A DNA stretch of 64,000 nucleotides from Bin87 sp965203985 (lineage in GTDB: Bacteria; Chloroflexota; Dehalococcoidia; Lucifugimonadales; UBA3495): NCBI GenBank assembly GCA_965203985.1, contig CBDBDS010000013.1, positions 1,364,001-1,428,000 on the forward strand, in the 5' to 3' direction. The notes below the pieces were generated by a model. It was not told the DNA's origin and did no database searches. It was given only the letters and a program-made list of their open reading frames with translations. Positions within the stretch are counted from its first letter, which is position 1, and every line of letters begins with the position of its first letter. A program made the translations under genes and the position numbers. Below, piece by piece: positions 33,861-41,913 of the stretch.

Positions 33861-34231
33861 TGCACTATGGCATCGTCAACGAAGATCTTGAAGCAACTAT
33901 CAGTCTGACCGTGTTGGGCGGCGCCGACGCTAACCAAATTATCAATTTTGTCATAGACACCGGATGCACCGAAGAAATAGTTTTGCCGCAGGACATCATC
34001 GAACAACTGCATCGCACGCGAAGCTCCGATATGGCGCTTACAGTGGCCGATGGAACCACTGACACCTATGCCAGATATAGGATCAGGGTAGAATGGCACG
34101 GTCAACCGAAAGAAGTAATAGCCGTCAGTATGCCAGTCGTGCCTCTGATAGGAATGCGACTGGTACGAGACAGCAATCTCAGCGTTGACGCAACTCCGGG
34201 AGGCGCGGTAACCATCTCCGAACTGCCCTAG
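33860..34231 (+). CDS. Retropepsin-like aspartic protease (clan AA)
   Basis: The 123-residue protein has the single aspartic-protease lobe: FVIDTGCTEEIVLP (DTG catalytic triplet), a flap region, then PVVPLIGMRLVRDSNLSVDA. Such single-lobed proteins act as dimers. Cys follows DTG where Ser, Thr or Phe is more usual. The ATG overlaps the restriction-modification stop as TGATG, which suggests coupled translation. The substrate is unknown. Confidence 0.85.
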   Translation: MHYGIVNEDLEATISLTVLGGADANQIINFVIDTGCTEEIVLPQDIIEQLHRTRSSDMALTVADGTTDTYARYRIRVEWHGQPKEVIAVSMPVVPLIGMRLVRDSNLSVDATPGGAVTISELP

Positions 34232-34270
34232 CGCGTGCCGTCAATTTACCCCAACCGCCCCCGCCGCCGT

Positions 34271-34276
34271 TATAAT
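34271..34276 (+). promoter_or_regulatory. Probable -10 element of the GMC oxidoreductase gene
   Basis: A consensus TATAAT lies 37 bases before the ATG at 34313. A TTTACC 20 bases upstream is a weak -35 candidate. The same TATAATG context occurs near 20419 and 48406. Confidence 0.45.
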
Positions 34277-34312
34277 GCGCCGCAACCTCTCTCCACTCAC
34301 AGGAGCAAACAC

Positions 34313-35908
34313 ATGGGCAGCAAGCACGATATCGCCGACGTACTGGTCATCGGGGCCGGGGCTTCCGGCGGGGCATTTACCTGGAGTCTGACCCAGGCCG
34401 GCGTCAAGGTGGTGTGCCTGGAGCAGGGCGGCTGGGTTCCGCTCAACGCCTTTCCGGTGAACGAGCCGCAGGCGCAGCTGCACTGGCAGACCGACTTCCA
34501 TCCCAACCCTAACTTCAGGGGCCTGCGGGAGGACTATCCGGTCAACGAGGATGACACCCCCATCGCGCCGTACATGTACAACGCGGTGGGCGGCAGCACC
34601 ATCCACTGGGGCTCCCACTTCCCCCGGTTCCATCCGTCGGACTTTCGGCTGAAGTCGCTGGACGGCGTGGCCGACGACTGGCCCATGGACTACTTCGAGC
34701 TGGAGCCGTACTACGACCAGAACGACCGAGCCCACGGCGTCAGCGGGTTGCAGGGCGACACGGCCTACCCGCCGAAGCCGGCGCGGCCCACGCCGCCGTT
34801 GCCCATCGGCCCGGGCGGCGAGAAGCTGGCCCGCGCTTTCAATCAGCTGGGCTGGCACTGGTGGTCTTCGGACAATGCCGTTGCTTCTACGGCTTACGAC
34901 GGGCGCCCGGCCGACGTGGGCGAGTACCTGCGTTCGCCTTCCAGCAGCGACATCATCTTCTGGCCCGCCGCTCTCAAGCAGGGTGCGCGGCTCATCACCC
35001 ACGCCCGGGTGCGGGAGATCCTGGTGGACGCCGCCGGTCGAGCCACCGGGGCGGCCTACTACGACCGCAACGGCGATCTCCAGGCCCAGCACGCGAAAGT
35101 CGTGGTGCTGGCCTGCAACGGCATCGGCACCTCGCGGCTGCTCCTCAACTCCAAGAGCGCGCTGTTCCCTGATGGCCTCGCCAACAGCAGCGGGCAGGTG
35201 GGACGCAACCTGATGCACCACCCGTGCGGCTACGTTCTGGGCCTGTTCGACGAGGACCTGGGACCCGATGACGGCCCGCGCGGTTCCTCCATGCTGAGCC
35301 AGGAATTCTATGAAACTGATCCGCGGCGCGGCTTTGTGCGTGGCTACGATATGCAGATTTCCAACGTGGGCGGCGCTCCGTTGCAGATCGCATTGGGCGG
35401 ATTGGTCGGCCAGCAGGTGGAGTGGGGCGAAGGGCATCACCGCGACTTCGCGGAGCGGTTCCGGCACCAGATGGGCATCGTCATCATGACCGAGGACCTG
35501 CCGGAGGAGCACAACACGGTCACTTTGGACCCGACGCTGACGGACGGCCACGGCATACCGGCGCCCAAGATCGATTACACGGTGAGCGACAACACCTGGG
35601 CCATGCTGGACCATGGGGTCGCCCGCGCCACCGAGGTTCTGGAGGCGGCCGGCGCGAAGAAGGTCGTTTCCTCCCGGTTGCGCCGCAACGCGGGCTGGCA
35701 CCTGCTGGGCACGGCGCGCATGGGGTCCGATCCCGACCGCTCGGTGGTGGACCGCTGGGGCCGCGCTCACGACGTGCCCAACCTGTTCATCATCGATGGC
35801 AGCATCTTCACCACCGGGGCCTGCATCAACCCGACCACGACGATCCAGGCGCTGGCGCTGCGCACCGCGGACTACCTGAAGGGAGAAGGCTCTTCCGCTA
35901 TTGCCTGA
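34313..35908 (+). CDS. GMC family FAD-dependent oxidoreductase
   Basis: The 531-residue protein begins with an FAD-binding motif, VLVIGAGASGGAFTWSL, then LEQGGW. It contains NAVGGSTIHWGSHFPRF and the C-terminal GMC segment GTARMGSDPDRSVVDRWGR, then VPNLFIIDGSIF and GACINPTTTIQALALR. GMC enzymes oxidise alcohols, sugars or related substrates; the substrate is unknown. Cytoplasmic, since no signal peptide is seen. The start at 34313 has AGGAG 10 bases upstream. Confidence 0.92.
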   Translation: MGSKHDIADVLVIGAGASGGAFTWSLTQAGVKVVCLEQGGWVPLNAFPVNEPQAQLHWQTDFHPNPNFRGLREDYPVNEDDTPIAPYMYNAVGGSTIHWGSHFPRFHPSDFRLKSLDGVADDWPMDYFELEPYYDQNDRAHGVSGLQGDTAYPPKPARPTPPLPIGPGGEKLARAFNQLGWHWWSSDNAVASTAYDGRPADVGEYLRSPSSSDIIFWPAALKQGARLITHARVREILVDAAGRATGAAYYDRNGDLQAQHAKVVVLACNGIGTSRLLLNSKSALFPDGLANSSGQVGRNLMHHPCGYVLGLFDEDLGPDDGPRGSSMLSQEFYETDPRRGFVRGYDMQISNVGGAPLQIALGGLVGQQVEWGEGHHRDFAERFRHQMGIVIMTEDLPEEHNTVTLDPTLTDGHGIPAPKIDYTVSDNTWAMLDHGVARATEVLEAAGAKKVVSSRLRRNAGWHLLGTARMGSDPDRSVVDRWGRAHDVPNLFIIDGSIFTTGACINPTTTIQALALRTADYLKGEGSSAIA

Positions 35909-35919
35909 CGGGACCGGGA

Positions 35920-36477
35920 ATGCAGATCGAAACCGAGCGTCTCGTCCTGCGGGAGTTCGGTGAGGAAGACTGGCGGGCCGTGCTGGAATACCAGCGCGAC
36001 CCGCTTTATCTTCGCTACTATCCGTGGGAAGACCGCAGCGAAGCCGACGCCAGGGCGTTCGTCGATATGTTCCGGGTTTGGCAGACGGAACAACCGAGGC
36101 GCCGGTTCCAGTTGGTCATCGCCCGTCGTGAGGATGGCGGGTTGATCGGCAACTGCGGCATCCGCCGCAAGCCGAACAACGAGTGGGAGGCCGATGTCGG
36201 TTACGAACTGTCTCCGCGATACTGGGGATGCGGCTACGCCACGGAGGCAGGGCGGGCCATGGTGGATTTCGGGTTCCGTGAGCTGGGCCTGCGGCGGATC
36301 TCGTCCTGGTGCATCGCCGACAACGTGGCGTCGGCCCGGGTGCTGGAACGGCTGGGGTTCCGGCAAGAAGGAAGGTTGCGAAGCAACGAATTCTTCAAGA
36401 GCCGATGGTGGGATACACTATCGTATGCGCTGCTGGCGGAGGAGTGGCAATGTACTCCACAATCTGCCGGCAGCTGA
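35920..36477 (+). CDS. GNAT family N-acetyltransferase (RimJ/RimL-like)
   Basis: The 185-residue protein starts MQIETERLVLREFGEEDWRA, the usual GNAT opening. It has LIGNCGIRRK, VGYELSPRYWGCGYATEAGR (acetyl-CoA pyrophosphate loop R/Q-x-x-G-x-G/A) and the asparagine region ADNVASARVLERLGF. It transfers acetyl groups to an amine, perhaps a protein N-terminus or antibiotic. It begins 11 bp after the GMC gene. The ATG at 35920 precedes the conserved start. Confidence 0.93.
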   Translation: MQIETERLVLREFGEEDWRAVLEYQRDPLYLRYYPWEDRSEADARAFVDMFRVWQTEQPRRRFQLVIARREDGGLIGNCGIRRKPNNEWEADVGYELSPRYWGCGYATEAGRAMVDFGFRELGLRRISSWCIADNVASARVLERLGFRQEGRLRSNEFFKSRWWDTLSYALLAEEWQCTPQSAGS

Positions 36478-36504
36478 ACCTGACCATTAGCCTACGGAGG
36501 AACC

Positions 36505-36882
36505 ATGCCCAAGATCGTGCATTTTGAACTGCCCTTTGACGACGCCGAGCGCGCCAACAAGTTCTACGCCGACGTGTTCGGCTGGCAGTCCAGCAAGTGG
36601 GACGGGCCGGAAGAGTACTACCTGCAACAGACGGGCGGGGACGACGAGCTCTACGGCATCAGCGGGGCGCTCATCGCCCGCGCTTCCGCGTGGAACGGAG
36701 GCGGCGCCCTCGTTATCATCGGTGTCGATGATCTGGACGCGTACACGGAAAAGGTGAGCGCAGCCGGATGTGAAATCGTCACGCCCCGGACCGCAGTCCC
36801 CGGTATCGGCTGGTTCGTCAACTTCCGGGACACCGAGGGCAACGTGGTGGGGATGTTCATGGACGACAACAGCGCGGCGTAG
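36505..36882 (+). CDS. VOC (glyoxalase/dioxygenase) superfamily protein
   Basis: The 125-residue protein has the VOC pattern: HFELPFDDAERANKFYADVF, FGWQSSKWDGPEEYY, and C-terminal RDTEGNVVGMF. One beta-alpha-beta-beta-beta module pair is present. Possible metal ligands are the early His and a late Glu. The reaction is unknown. GGAGG lies 6 bases upstream of the ATG. Confidence 0.9.
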   Translation: MPKIVHFELPFDDAERANKFYADVFGWQSSKWDGPEEYYLQQTGGDDELYGISGALIARASAWNGGGALVIIGVDDLDAYTEKVSAAGCEIVTPRTAVPGIGWFVNFRDTEGNVVGMFMDDNSAA

Positions 36883-36883
36883 G

Positions 36884-37441
36884 TTAGTCATCCGCGGGAG
36901 TGGCTTCCGGCTCTCGCGTTGTCGGGTCGGGCTGACTTGCCGGAGGCGGTGCGACGAACACGGGAGGGCCGCCGGGCTCGGGATGGGAATGATTCACCAG
37001 CGCGTTGATGATGTCACCTTTCATCTGCGCCATCTGTTGCATCAGCTCCCGGTGCGACTGGTCGATCTTCCCGCTGAGTTCTCGGCGCGTTTCGTCGATC
37101 TTCTCGCTCAACTCCCGGCGCGTTTCGTCGATCCTCTCGTTCAACTCCTGGTGCGTTTGGTCGATCTTCCCGCTCAACTCATTACGGGTCTCGCCGATTT
37201 TCTCGCTCAACTCCCGGCGCGTTTCGTCGATTTTCTCGCTGAGTTCATTACGGGTTTCTCCGATTCTGTCGTTGGTTTCCCCCAGCTTGTCGGCAAGCTG
37301 GTCAACCCGGTTGAACAGCCGGAAAACGAATATCGCCCCAATCGTGATAAACGCCACTATGACCGCTATCAAGCCGCCGATGATAGCGATCTCAAGTGCG
37401 TTGTCGGCCAAAGTGCTTTCCATATCAATCTCTCTTGCCAT
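36884..37441 (-). CDS. Membrane protein with hendecad coiled-coil repeats
   Basis: Residues 16-40 form one transmembrane helix (LEIAIIGGLIAVIVAFITIG). Then seven or more consecutive 11-residue units follow, such as RNELSEKIDET, RRELSEKIGET, RNELSGKIDQT and HQELNERIDET. This is a right-handed (hendecad) coiled-coil pattern. The C-terminus is Pro-rich. It likely forms a rod anchored in the membrane; a partner is unknown. It converges on the VOC gene with one base between them. Confidence 0.8.
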   Translation of the reverse strand: MAREIDMESTLADNALEIAIIGGLIAVIVAFITIGAIFVFRLFNRVDQLADKLGETNDRIGETRNELSEKIDETRRELSEKIGETRNELSGKIDQTHQELNERIDETRRELSEKIDETRRELSGKIDQSHRELMQQMAQMKGDIINALVNHSHPEPGGPPVFVAPPPASQPDPTTREPEATPADD

Positions 37442-37668
37442 TGAGATTATCCGGCGGTACTGTAAATGCTGTCAACCGCAACTTTCCCAACATGGATTGG
37501 TTTGTCAGGCTATCTGGGCGGGCCGAACGCACTAATAATCCGCGGCGCCAATGAAACTGTGGCGGATCGTGCAAGAGTACCTGTCGCCCCTCGTTCAGCA
37601 ACTGCAAGCCATCATCGACGAAAACCTGCCGGCGAATTGACCCGCCGGCTTTCCACGGGAGGTAAATC
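37442..37668. other. Short intergenic with a 29-codon frame
   Basis: A frame from the ATG at 37551 to the TGA at 37640 reads MKLWRIVQEYLSPLV to DENLPAN. It has no ribosome site and is of doubtful reality. The stretch carries the upstream region of the SDR gene. Confidence 0.3.
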
Positions 37669-38445
37669 ATGGGCCGAATGGATGGCAAGGTAGCGATCAT
37701 CAGCGGCGGCGCGCGCGGCATGGGCGCCGAGGAAGCGCGCCTGTTCGCCCGGGAGGGAGCGAAGGTCGTCTTCGGCGACATTCTCGACGACCTGGGACAG
37801 CAGGTCGAGGCTGATTGTCGTGCCGAGGGCCTGGACGTCGCATACGCGCATCTGGACGTGACCAGCGAAAGCGACTGGGACGCTATCGTCGCACTGGCCG
37901 AGGAACGCTACGGCAAGCTGGACGCTCTGGTGAACAATGCCGGCATCAGCATCTCCGTGGAGGGCGGCGCGCGGAACATCTCGCTGGAAGACACCAGCGT
38001 GGAGCAATGGGACCGGGTGATGGACATCAACTCCAAGGGCGTGTTCCTGGGCACGAAAGCGGCGATACCGGCCATGCGACGGGCCGGCGGCGGGTCGATC
38101 ATCAACATTTCTTCCATCGCGGGGATGACCGGCGCCTGGTCACGGTCGCATCCGTACAACGCGTCCAAGGGCGCGGTGCGGCTGTTCACCAAGGCCACGG
38201 CCGTGCAGCACGCTGCTGAGGGCATCCGCGCCAACTCGGTGCACCCGGGGCCGATCATGACGCCCATGAGCGAGTCGACCTACGCGGACCCGGAGATCGC
38301 GGCGCAGCGATTGGCGTTGGTGCCCCTGGGACGGCGCGCTCACCCCATCGAGGTGGCCTACGGCGTGCTGTACCTGGCGTCAGATGAAGCGTCGTTCGTG
38401 ACGGGCGCGGAACTGGTCATCGACGGCGGGTGTATTGCCCAGTAG
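37669..38445 (+). CDS. Short-chain dehydrogenase/reductase (SDR)
   Basis: The 258-residue classical SDR has the cofactor motif ISGGARGMGAEEARLF (TGxxxGxG type), LDVTS, NNAGIS, the catalytic Ser (INISSIAGMTGA), YNASKGAVRLFTKA (YxxxK), and the C-terminal SDEASFVTGAELVIDGG. It oxidises or reduces an alcohol/ketone pair with NAD(P). An Asp at the end of beta-2 (VVFGDIL) favours NAD. It is a paralogue of the SDRs at 46221 and 49222. Confidence 0.93.
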   Translation: MGRMDGKVAIISGGARGMGAEEARLFAREGAKVVFGDILDDLGQQVEADCRAEGLDVAYAHLDVTSESDWDAIVALAEERYGKLDALVNNAGISISVEGGARNISLEDTSVEQWDRVMDINSKGVFLGTKAAIPAMRRAGGGSIINISSIAGMTGAWSRSHPYNASKGAVRLFTKATAVQHAAEGIRANSVHPGPIMTPMSESTYADPEIAAQRLALVPLGRRAHPIEVAYGVLYLASDEASFVTGAELVIDGGCIAQ

Positions 38446-38487
38446 TGCGGCGGCAAGTAAGATAGCCCCGAATGAAAAAGCCTCGCC

Positions 38488-38552
38488 GAACCCGCCGGTT
38501 GCCGGAGTCACTGGACCCGGCTTTCGCCGGAATGACGGTTGATGGCGGGTTC
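38488..38552. repeat. Dispersed intergenic palindromic repeat
   Basis: GAACCCGCC (38488-38496) and GGCGGGTTC (38544-38552) flank CTGGACCCGGCTTTCGCCGG and AATGACG. The inner phrase is a type of interspersed repeat seen in many bacterial genomes. It precedes the NHL gene and explains why the frame upstream of 38586 looks open. Confidence 0.6.
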
Positions 38553-38585
38553 ACGACACAACACGCATCTGCAAGGGAGACGATT

Positions 38586-39533
38586 ATGCCTGAAACTTAT
38601 GGCCAGGGAGATTTTCAGTACACCTTCGTCGAGGACTGGCTGAAGCTGCCCGACGGCATGCGCCTGCTGGAGTGCCCCGGCGTGGCCGTCGACGGCGACG
38701 ACCGCGTGTTCATCCTGACCCGCGGAGAGCATCCCATCATGGTGTTCGACAAGGACGGTAATTTTGAGCGGTCCTTCGGTCAGGGCCACTTCAGCGAGAA
38801 CCGCACCCACGGCCTGTACTACAGCGCTGCCGATGACACCCTGCTGGCCGCCGACGATGGCATCCACACCATCCAGAAGTTCAGCGTCACCGGCGAGAAG
38901 CTGATGGAGATCGGCGAGAAGAACCATCCGGCACCCCGCTGGAGTGGCCAGCCTTTCAACCGGCCCACCTCCGCCGCCATCCGCCCCAGCAACGGCGACA
39001 TCTATGTCTCCGACGGGTACGGAAACTCCCGCATCCACGTGTACACCGCCGAGGGGCAGTACAAGTTCTCCTGGGGTGAGCCGGGCATCGACGCCGGCCA
39101 GTTCATTCGCCCGCACAACATCGCCTTCGACGAGGACGAGCGCGTGTACGTGGTGGACCGCGAGTGCCACCGCATCCAGCTGTTCGACACCGACGGCAAC
39201 TTCACGGAGATGTGGAGCAATATCCACCGACCGGACGCCATGGTGTACTGGGGCGGCCACATCTACGTGGGCGAGCTCAACGGCATGGGCGGCGTGGACG
39301 ACGCGCCGGGCCTGGGTCACCGGGTCACCATCTACGACCGGGACGGCAATCGCGTCTGCGTATTTGGCGCACCTGAAGAAGGCGAGGGCGCGGGCCAATT
39401 CATCGCGCCCCACGGTATCGCCGTGGACAGCACCGGCGCCGTGTACGTGTCCGAGGTGTCCTACACCATCCGCGGCAGCCACATGGACCCGCCGCGCGAG
39501 CTGCGGAGCTTCTCCAAGTACGCAAAGGCATAG
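38586..39533 (+). CDS. NHL-repeat beta-propeller protein
   Basis: The 315-residue protein carries repeated NHL-type blades: CPGVAVDGDDRVFILTRGEH, RPHNIAFDEDERVYVVDREC, RIQLFDTDGNFTEMW and APHGIAVDSTGAVYVSEVSY. It resembles the peptidyl-hydroxyglycine alpha-amidating lyase-like propellers. No signal peptide is present, so it is probably cytoplasmic and could be a lyase, a lactonase or a binding protein. GGGAG precedes the ATG at 38586. Confidence 0.85.
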   Translation: MPETYGQGDFQYTFVEDWLKLPDGMRLLECPGVAVDGDDRVFILTRGEHPIMVFDKDGNFERSFGQGHFSENRTHGLYYSAADDTLLAADDGIHTIQKFSVTGEKLMEIGEKNHPAPRWSGQPFNRPTSAAIRPSNGDIYVSDGYGNSRIHVYTAEGQYKFSWGEPGIDAGQFIRPHNIAFDEDERVYVVDRECHRIQLFDTDGNFTEMWSNIHRPDAMVYWGGHIYVGELNGMGGVDDAPGLGHRVTIYDRDGNRVCVFGAPEEGEGAGQFIAPHGIAVDSTGAVYVSEVSYTIRGSHMDPPRELRSFSKYAKA

Positions 39534-39559
39534 ACTTTGCGCCGGCAGTACCGCAGTAT

Positions 39560-39583
39560 AGGGGCGAAAGATCTTTCGCCCCT
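39560..39583. terminator. Palindromic GGGGCGAA-type hairpin
   Basis: AGGGGCGAAAG and CTTTCGCCCCT pair perfectly around AT, 26 bp after the NHL gene. There is no T-run. It belongs to a recurring family (also 42475 and 57331). Confidence 0.65.
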
Positions 39584-39648
39584 CGTCTGTGTCGGGTGAT
39601 ACCATGGGACATCCGATGGAAAACCGTGATGCTTCCGGAGCAATCGTG

Positions 39649-40044
39649 ATGGCTACCACCGAGACCGACGTCAACGAGACCGTGACAATCAACCGCCAGG
39701 TAAAGGCGCATCTGGATGCTGCCGACCGAGAGTTGATGGTTCCCGACACTGTGAAAAGCTCCGCCGAGCTGTGGGCCGCGGTGCGATTGGCGGCGGTGCT
39801 GACGCTCAAGCAACGAGGTCTGCCTCATGAAAGCGACGACGAGATTTTGGAATCCATCAGCATCTTGGACGAGCGGGAAAACGCTGCCGGGAAAATCAAG
39901 CTGAAGTACGGCGCCGCTGGCATATTCCGCGATAACGCCGGCCACGACTTTATGGAATTGGACGAGTTTTTGTTCTGCCGTCCTTCCGCCACCGAATTCG
40001 CAGACTGCATGCAGGCCTTGCTGGAAAAGGAAATGCCATGCTGA
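39649..40044 (+). CDS. PaREP1/HEPN-like helical protein, first of a pair
   Basis: GGAG 8 bases before the ATG at 39649 favours this start over upstream GTG and ATG codons. The 131-residue protein is all-helical (NRQVKAHLDAADRELMVPDT, SSAELWAAVRLAAVLTLKQR, EFADCMQALLEKE). It resembles PaREP1/DUF5618-type or HEPN-superfamily proteins, but without a clear RxxxxH motif. It overlaps the next gene by 7 bp. HEPN proteins are often RNases or parts of toxin-antitoxin modules; function here is uncertain. Confidence 0.6.
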   Translation: MATTETDVNETVTINRQVKAHLDAADRELMVPDTVKSSAELWAAVRLAAVLTLKQRGLPHESDDEILESISILDERENAAGKIKLKYGAAGIFRDNAGHDFMELDEFLFCRPSATEFADCMQALLEKEMPC

Positions 40045-40409
40045 CCGGAGCAGACCACGCCAGAGAAGCGTTGGACTGCATCCAGATCAGCCATCAACTA
40101 ATCGCGCGCGGACGCCGTCGGCCCGCCTCCGATATCCTCTGGTTAGCCGTAAAGCACGCCATCAGCGTTATCGGTATCGCAACCGGACAAGATTGTGGGA
40201 AATACCAGCACAAGCGAGCTGTAATACGCCGGTTGGCTGACGAAACCAACAATGCTGAACTCAATGACTCTCTTAAAGTGGCAATGCGCGTTCATGCCGA
40301 TGCGGACCAAGGGTTTCTGTCCGTGCTCGAATTGATCGTACGGCAGCAGCAAACCTTGGACTTTGCTGAACATCTGCTTGCCATATCCAATGTGACCAGC
40401 GACCACTAG
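40038..40409 (+). CDS. PaREP1/HEPN-like helical protein, second of a pair
   Basis: The 123-residue helical protein has ADHAREALDCIQISHQLIAR, then GRRRPASDILWLAVKHAISV, then YQHKRAVIRRLADETN. This matches the PaREP1-type layout: a helix, then 'A(S/x)E..W.AV.HA', then a His-containing loop. The ATG at 40038 overlaps the preceding gene by 7 bp, indicating a coupled pair. RGRRRPAS.. and YQHKR could supply catalytic residues, but no RxxxxH motif was confirmed. Confidence 0.6.
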   Translation: MLTGADHAREALDCIQISHQLIARGRRRPASDILWLAVKHAISVIGIATGQDCGKYQHKRAVIRRLADETNNAELNDSLKVAMRVHADADQGFLSVLELIVRQQQTLDFAEHLLAISNVTSDH

Positions 40410-40420
40410 AGGCAAACAAA

Positions 40421-41488
40421 TTGACCACGAATTTTACCGACGTTACTACCACCACCTGGGATGACGCCCTTTCCGCCATCGAGAAAGGCTACGAGCTGGG
40501 CTGGAGCGACGGCCTGCCCGTGGTGCCTCCCACGACCGCTCGCGTAGCCGAGTTCATCGGTTACTCCGGCCGAAATCTCGATGACGTGATTGGCGAACTG
40601 CCGGAACGTCGCCGGGTGATCACGGTGGAGAAAGCCGCAGCCAACTCCGTGATGGCCGGATGCCTGCCCGAGTACTTTCCCGTGGTGCTGGCCGCCACCG
40701 AAGCCATGCTTGATCCGGTGTTCAACCTGGTGGGGCCGTCGTCCAGCATGGGCGGCGCGGCGGTGCTGTGCATCGTCAACGGCCCCATCCGCGAACAGAT
40801 TGGACTCAACAGCCGTAACAACCTGTTCGGACCGGGCAACCGCGCCAACGGCACCATCGGCCGCGCCATCCGGCTCATCCTGATGAATGCCTGCGCCGCC
40901 ATTCCCGGCCTGTTCGACCGGAGCGTCATCGGACACCCTGGCAAGTACACCTACTGCATCGCCGAGGCGGAGGGCGAAACCCATTGGACGCCCCTGCACG
41001 TGGACCGCGGTTTCGACGCCGGCGATAGCACGGTTACGGTGTTCGCCAGTGAAGCTCCACGGCAAGTAAGGTCGGTGGGGCGGCCTGAGGCGATCCTGTA
41101 CGCTATCGCGGACGTGGCGTCGTCCTTGGGTACGTCAATGTCCACCTCCGGATCGGTGGGCGACGTGTCGGTGGGCATCCGGCAGGGGCAGGTGGCAATC
41201 ACCATCGCCGGCAACAGCAACCTGTGGCGGGACTGGACAAAGCAGCAGGTCCGGGAGTACCTGCACGCAAATATCCGGCGGTCCGTGGCCGACCTGAAAC
41301 GCGGGCTGGTGCTGCGCGGAGACGTGGAGCCGGGCGACGAGGCCGCGATGGTACCGCTGATTCCCGAACCGGACGATATTCTGGTAGTATTCGCCGGCGG
41401 TGAGGAGTCGAACTCCTCGTCGGTGATACCCAGCTGGGGGCCGAAGGTAGGCTCCACCGCCGTTACCAAGGCAGTCCGTTCCGTCTGA
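40421..41488 (+). CDS. Conserved protein linked to UGSC selenoproteins
   Basis: The 355-residue protein starts at a TTG at 40421 with AGAGG 8 bases upstream. Characteristic stretches are GWSDGLPVVPPTTARVAEFI, ITVEKAAANSVMAGCLPEYF, FGPGNRANGTIGRAIRLILM, and RSVIGHPGKYTYCIAEAEGE. From memory, this family commonly neighbours UGSC-motif (seleno)proteins, which matches the gene two positions downstream. It is soluble and rich in Gly and Asn loops. Three Cys (MAGC, LC, NAC) could be redox-active. No reaction is known to me. Confidence 0.7.
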   Translation: MTTNFTDVTTTTWDDALSAIEKGYELGWSDGLPVVPPTTARVAEFIGYSGRNLDDVIGELPERRRVITVEKAAANSVMAGCLPEYFPVVLAATEAMLDPVFNLVGPSSSMGGAAVLCIVNGPIREQIGLNSRNNLFGPGNRANGTIGRAIRLILMNACAAIPGLFDRSVIGHPGKYTYCIAEAEGETHWTPLHVDRGFDAGDSTVTVFASEAPRQVRSVGRPEAILYAIADVASSLGTSMSTSGSVGDVSVGIRQGQVAITIAGNSNLWRDWTKQQVREYLHANIRRSVADLKRGLVLRGDVEPGDEAAMVPLIPEPDDILVVFAGGEESNSSSVIPSWGPKVGSTAVTKAVRSV

Positions 41489-41516
41489 TCGTAAACGCCC
41501 GAGAACAGGTGAACGC

Positions 41517-41900
41517 ATGACCTCCCTCAGCCATCGAGCCGACGCCATTTTTGTCGACGCTCGCACGCTCCAGGAAGACGCCCTGGAAATGCTGGAGTTG
41601 GGCAAAATACGGAATGCCGCCGAAAAAGCTTGGGGCGCGACCAAGCGAGCCACTGACGCCCTCATCCTGGCGCGCACCGGCAATGAACCTGAAAGAACGC
41701 CGGAAACCTCTGCTGAATTGCGAGCCTTGGCGGGTCGAAACCCCGAAGTGCAGAGCCTGGTTGGACGCTATTATTCGAGGCAGGGCGTATTGCACGGCGA
41801 TTGTTTCTATCTGGGCCTTTGCGAACCTCTGGAGGATACGGAACGTCGCATCCGGGAAACAGCCACTTACATCAACGACGCTGAACGATTGGCCGCATAA
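41517..41900 (+). CDS. PaREP1/HEPN-like protein
   Basis: The 127-residue helical protein contains DARTLQEDALEMLELGKIRN, then AAEKAWGATKRATDALILAR, the 'A.EKAWGA...A..AL' pattern of PaREP1/HEPN-like proteins. The C-terminal half carries LVGRYYSRQGVLHGDCFYLG and a final helix. It lies between the UGSC-associated protein and the selenoprotein, 13 bp before the latter, so co-expression is likely. Function is unknown. Confidence 0.7.
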   Translation: MTSLSHRADAIFVDARTLQEDALEMLELGKIRNAAEKAWGATKRATDALILARTGNEPERTPETSAELRALAGRNPEVQSLVGRYYSRQGVLHGDCFYLGLCEPLEDTERRIRETATYINDAERLAA

Positions 41901-41913
41901 AGGAGAACCGAAC

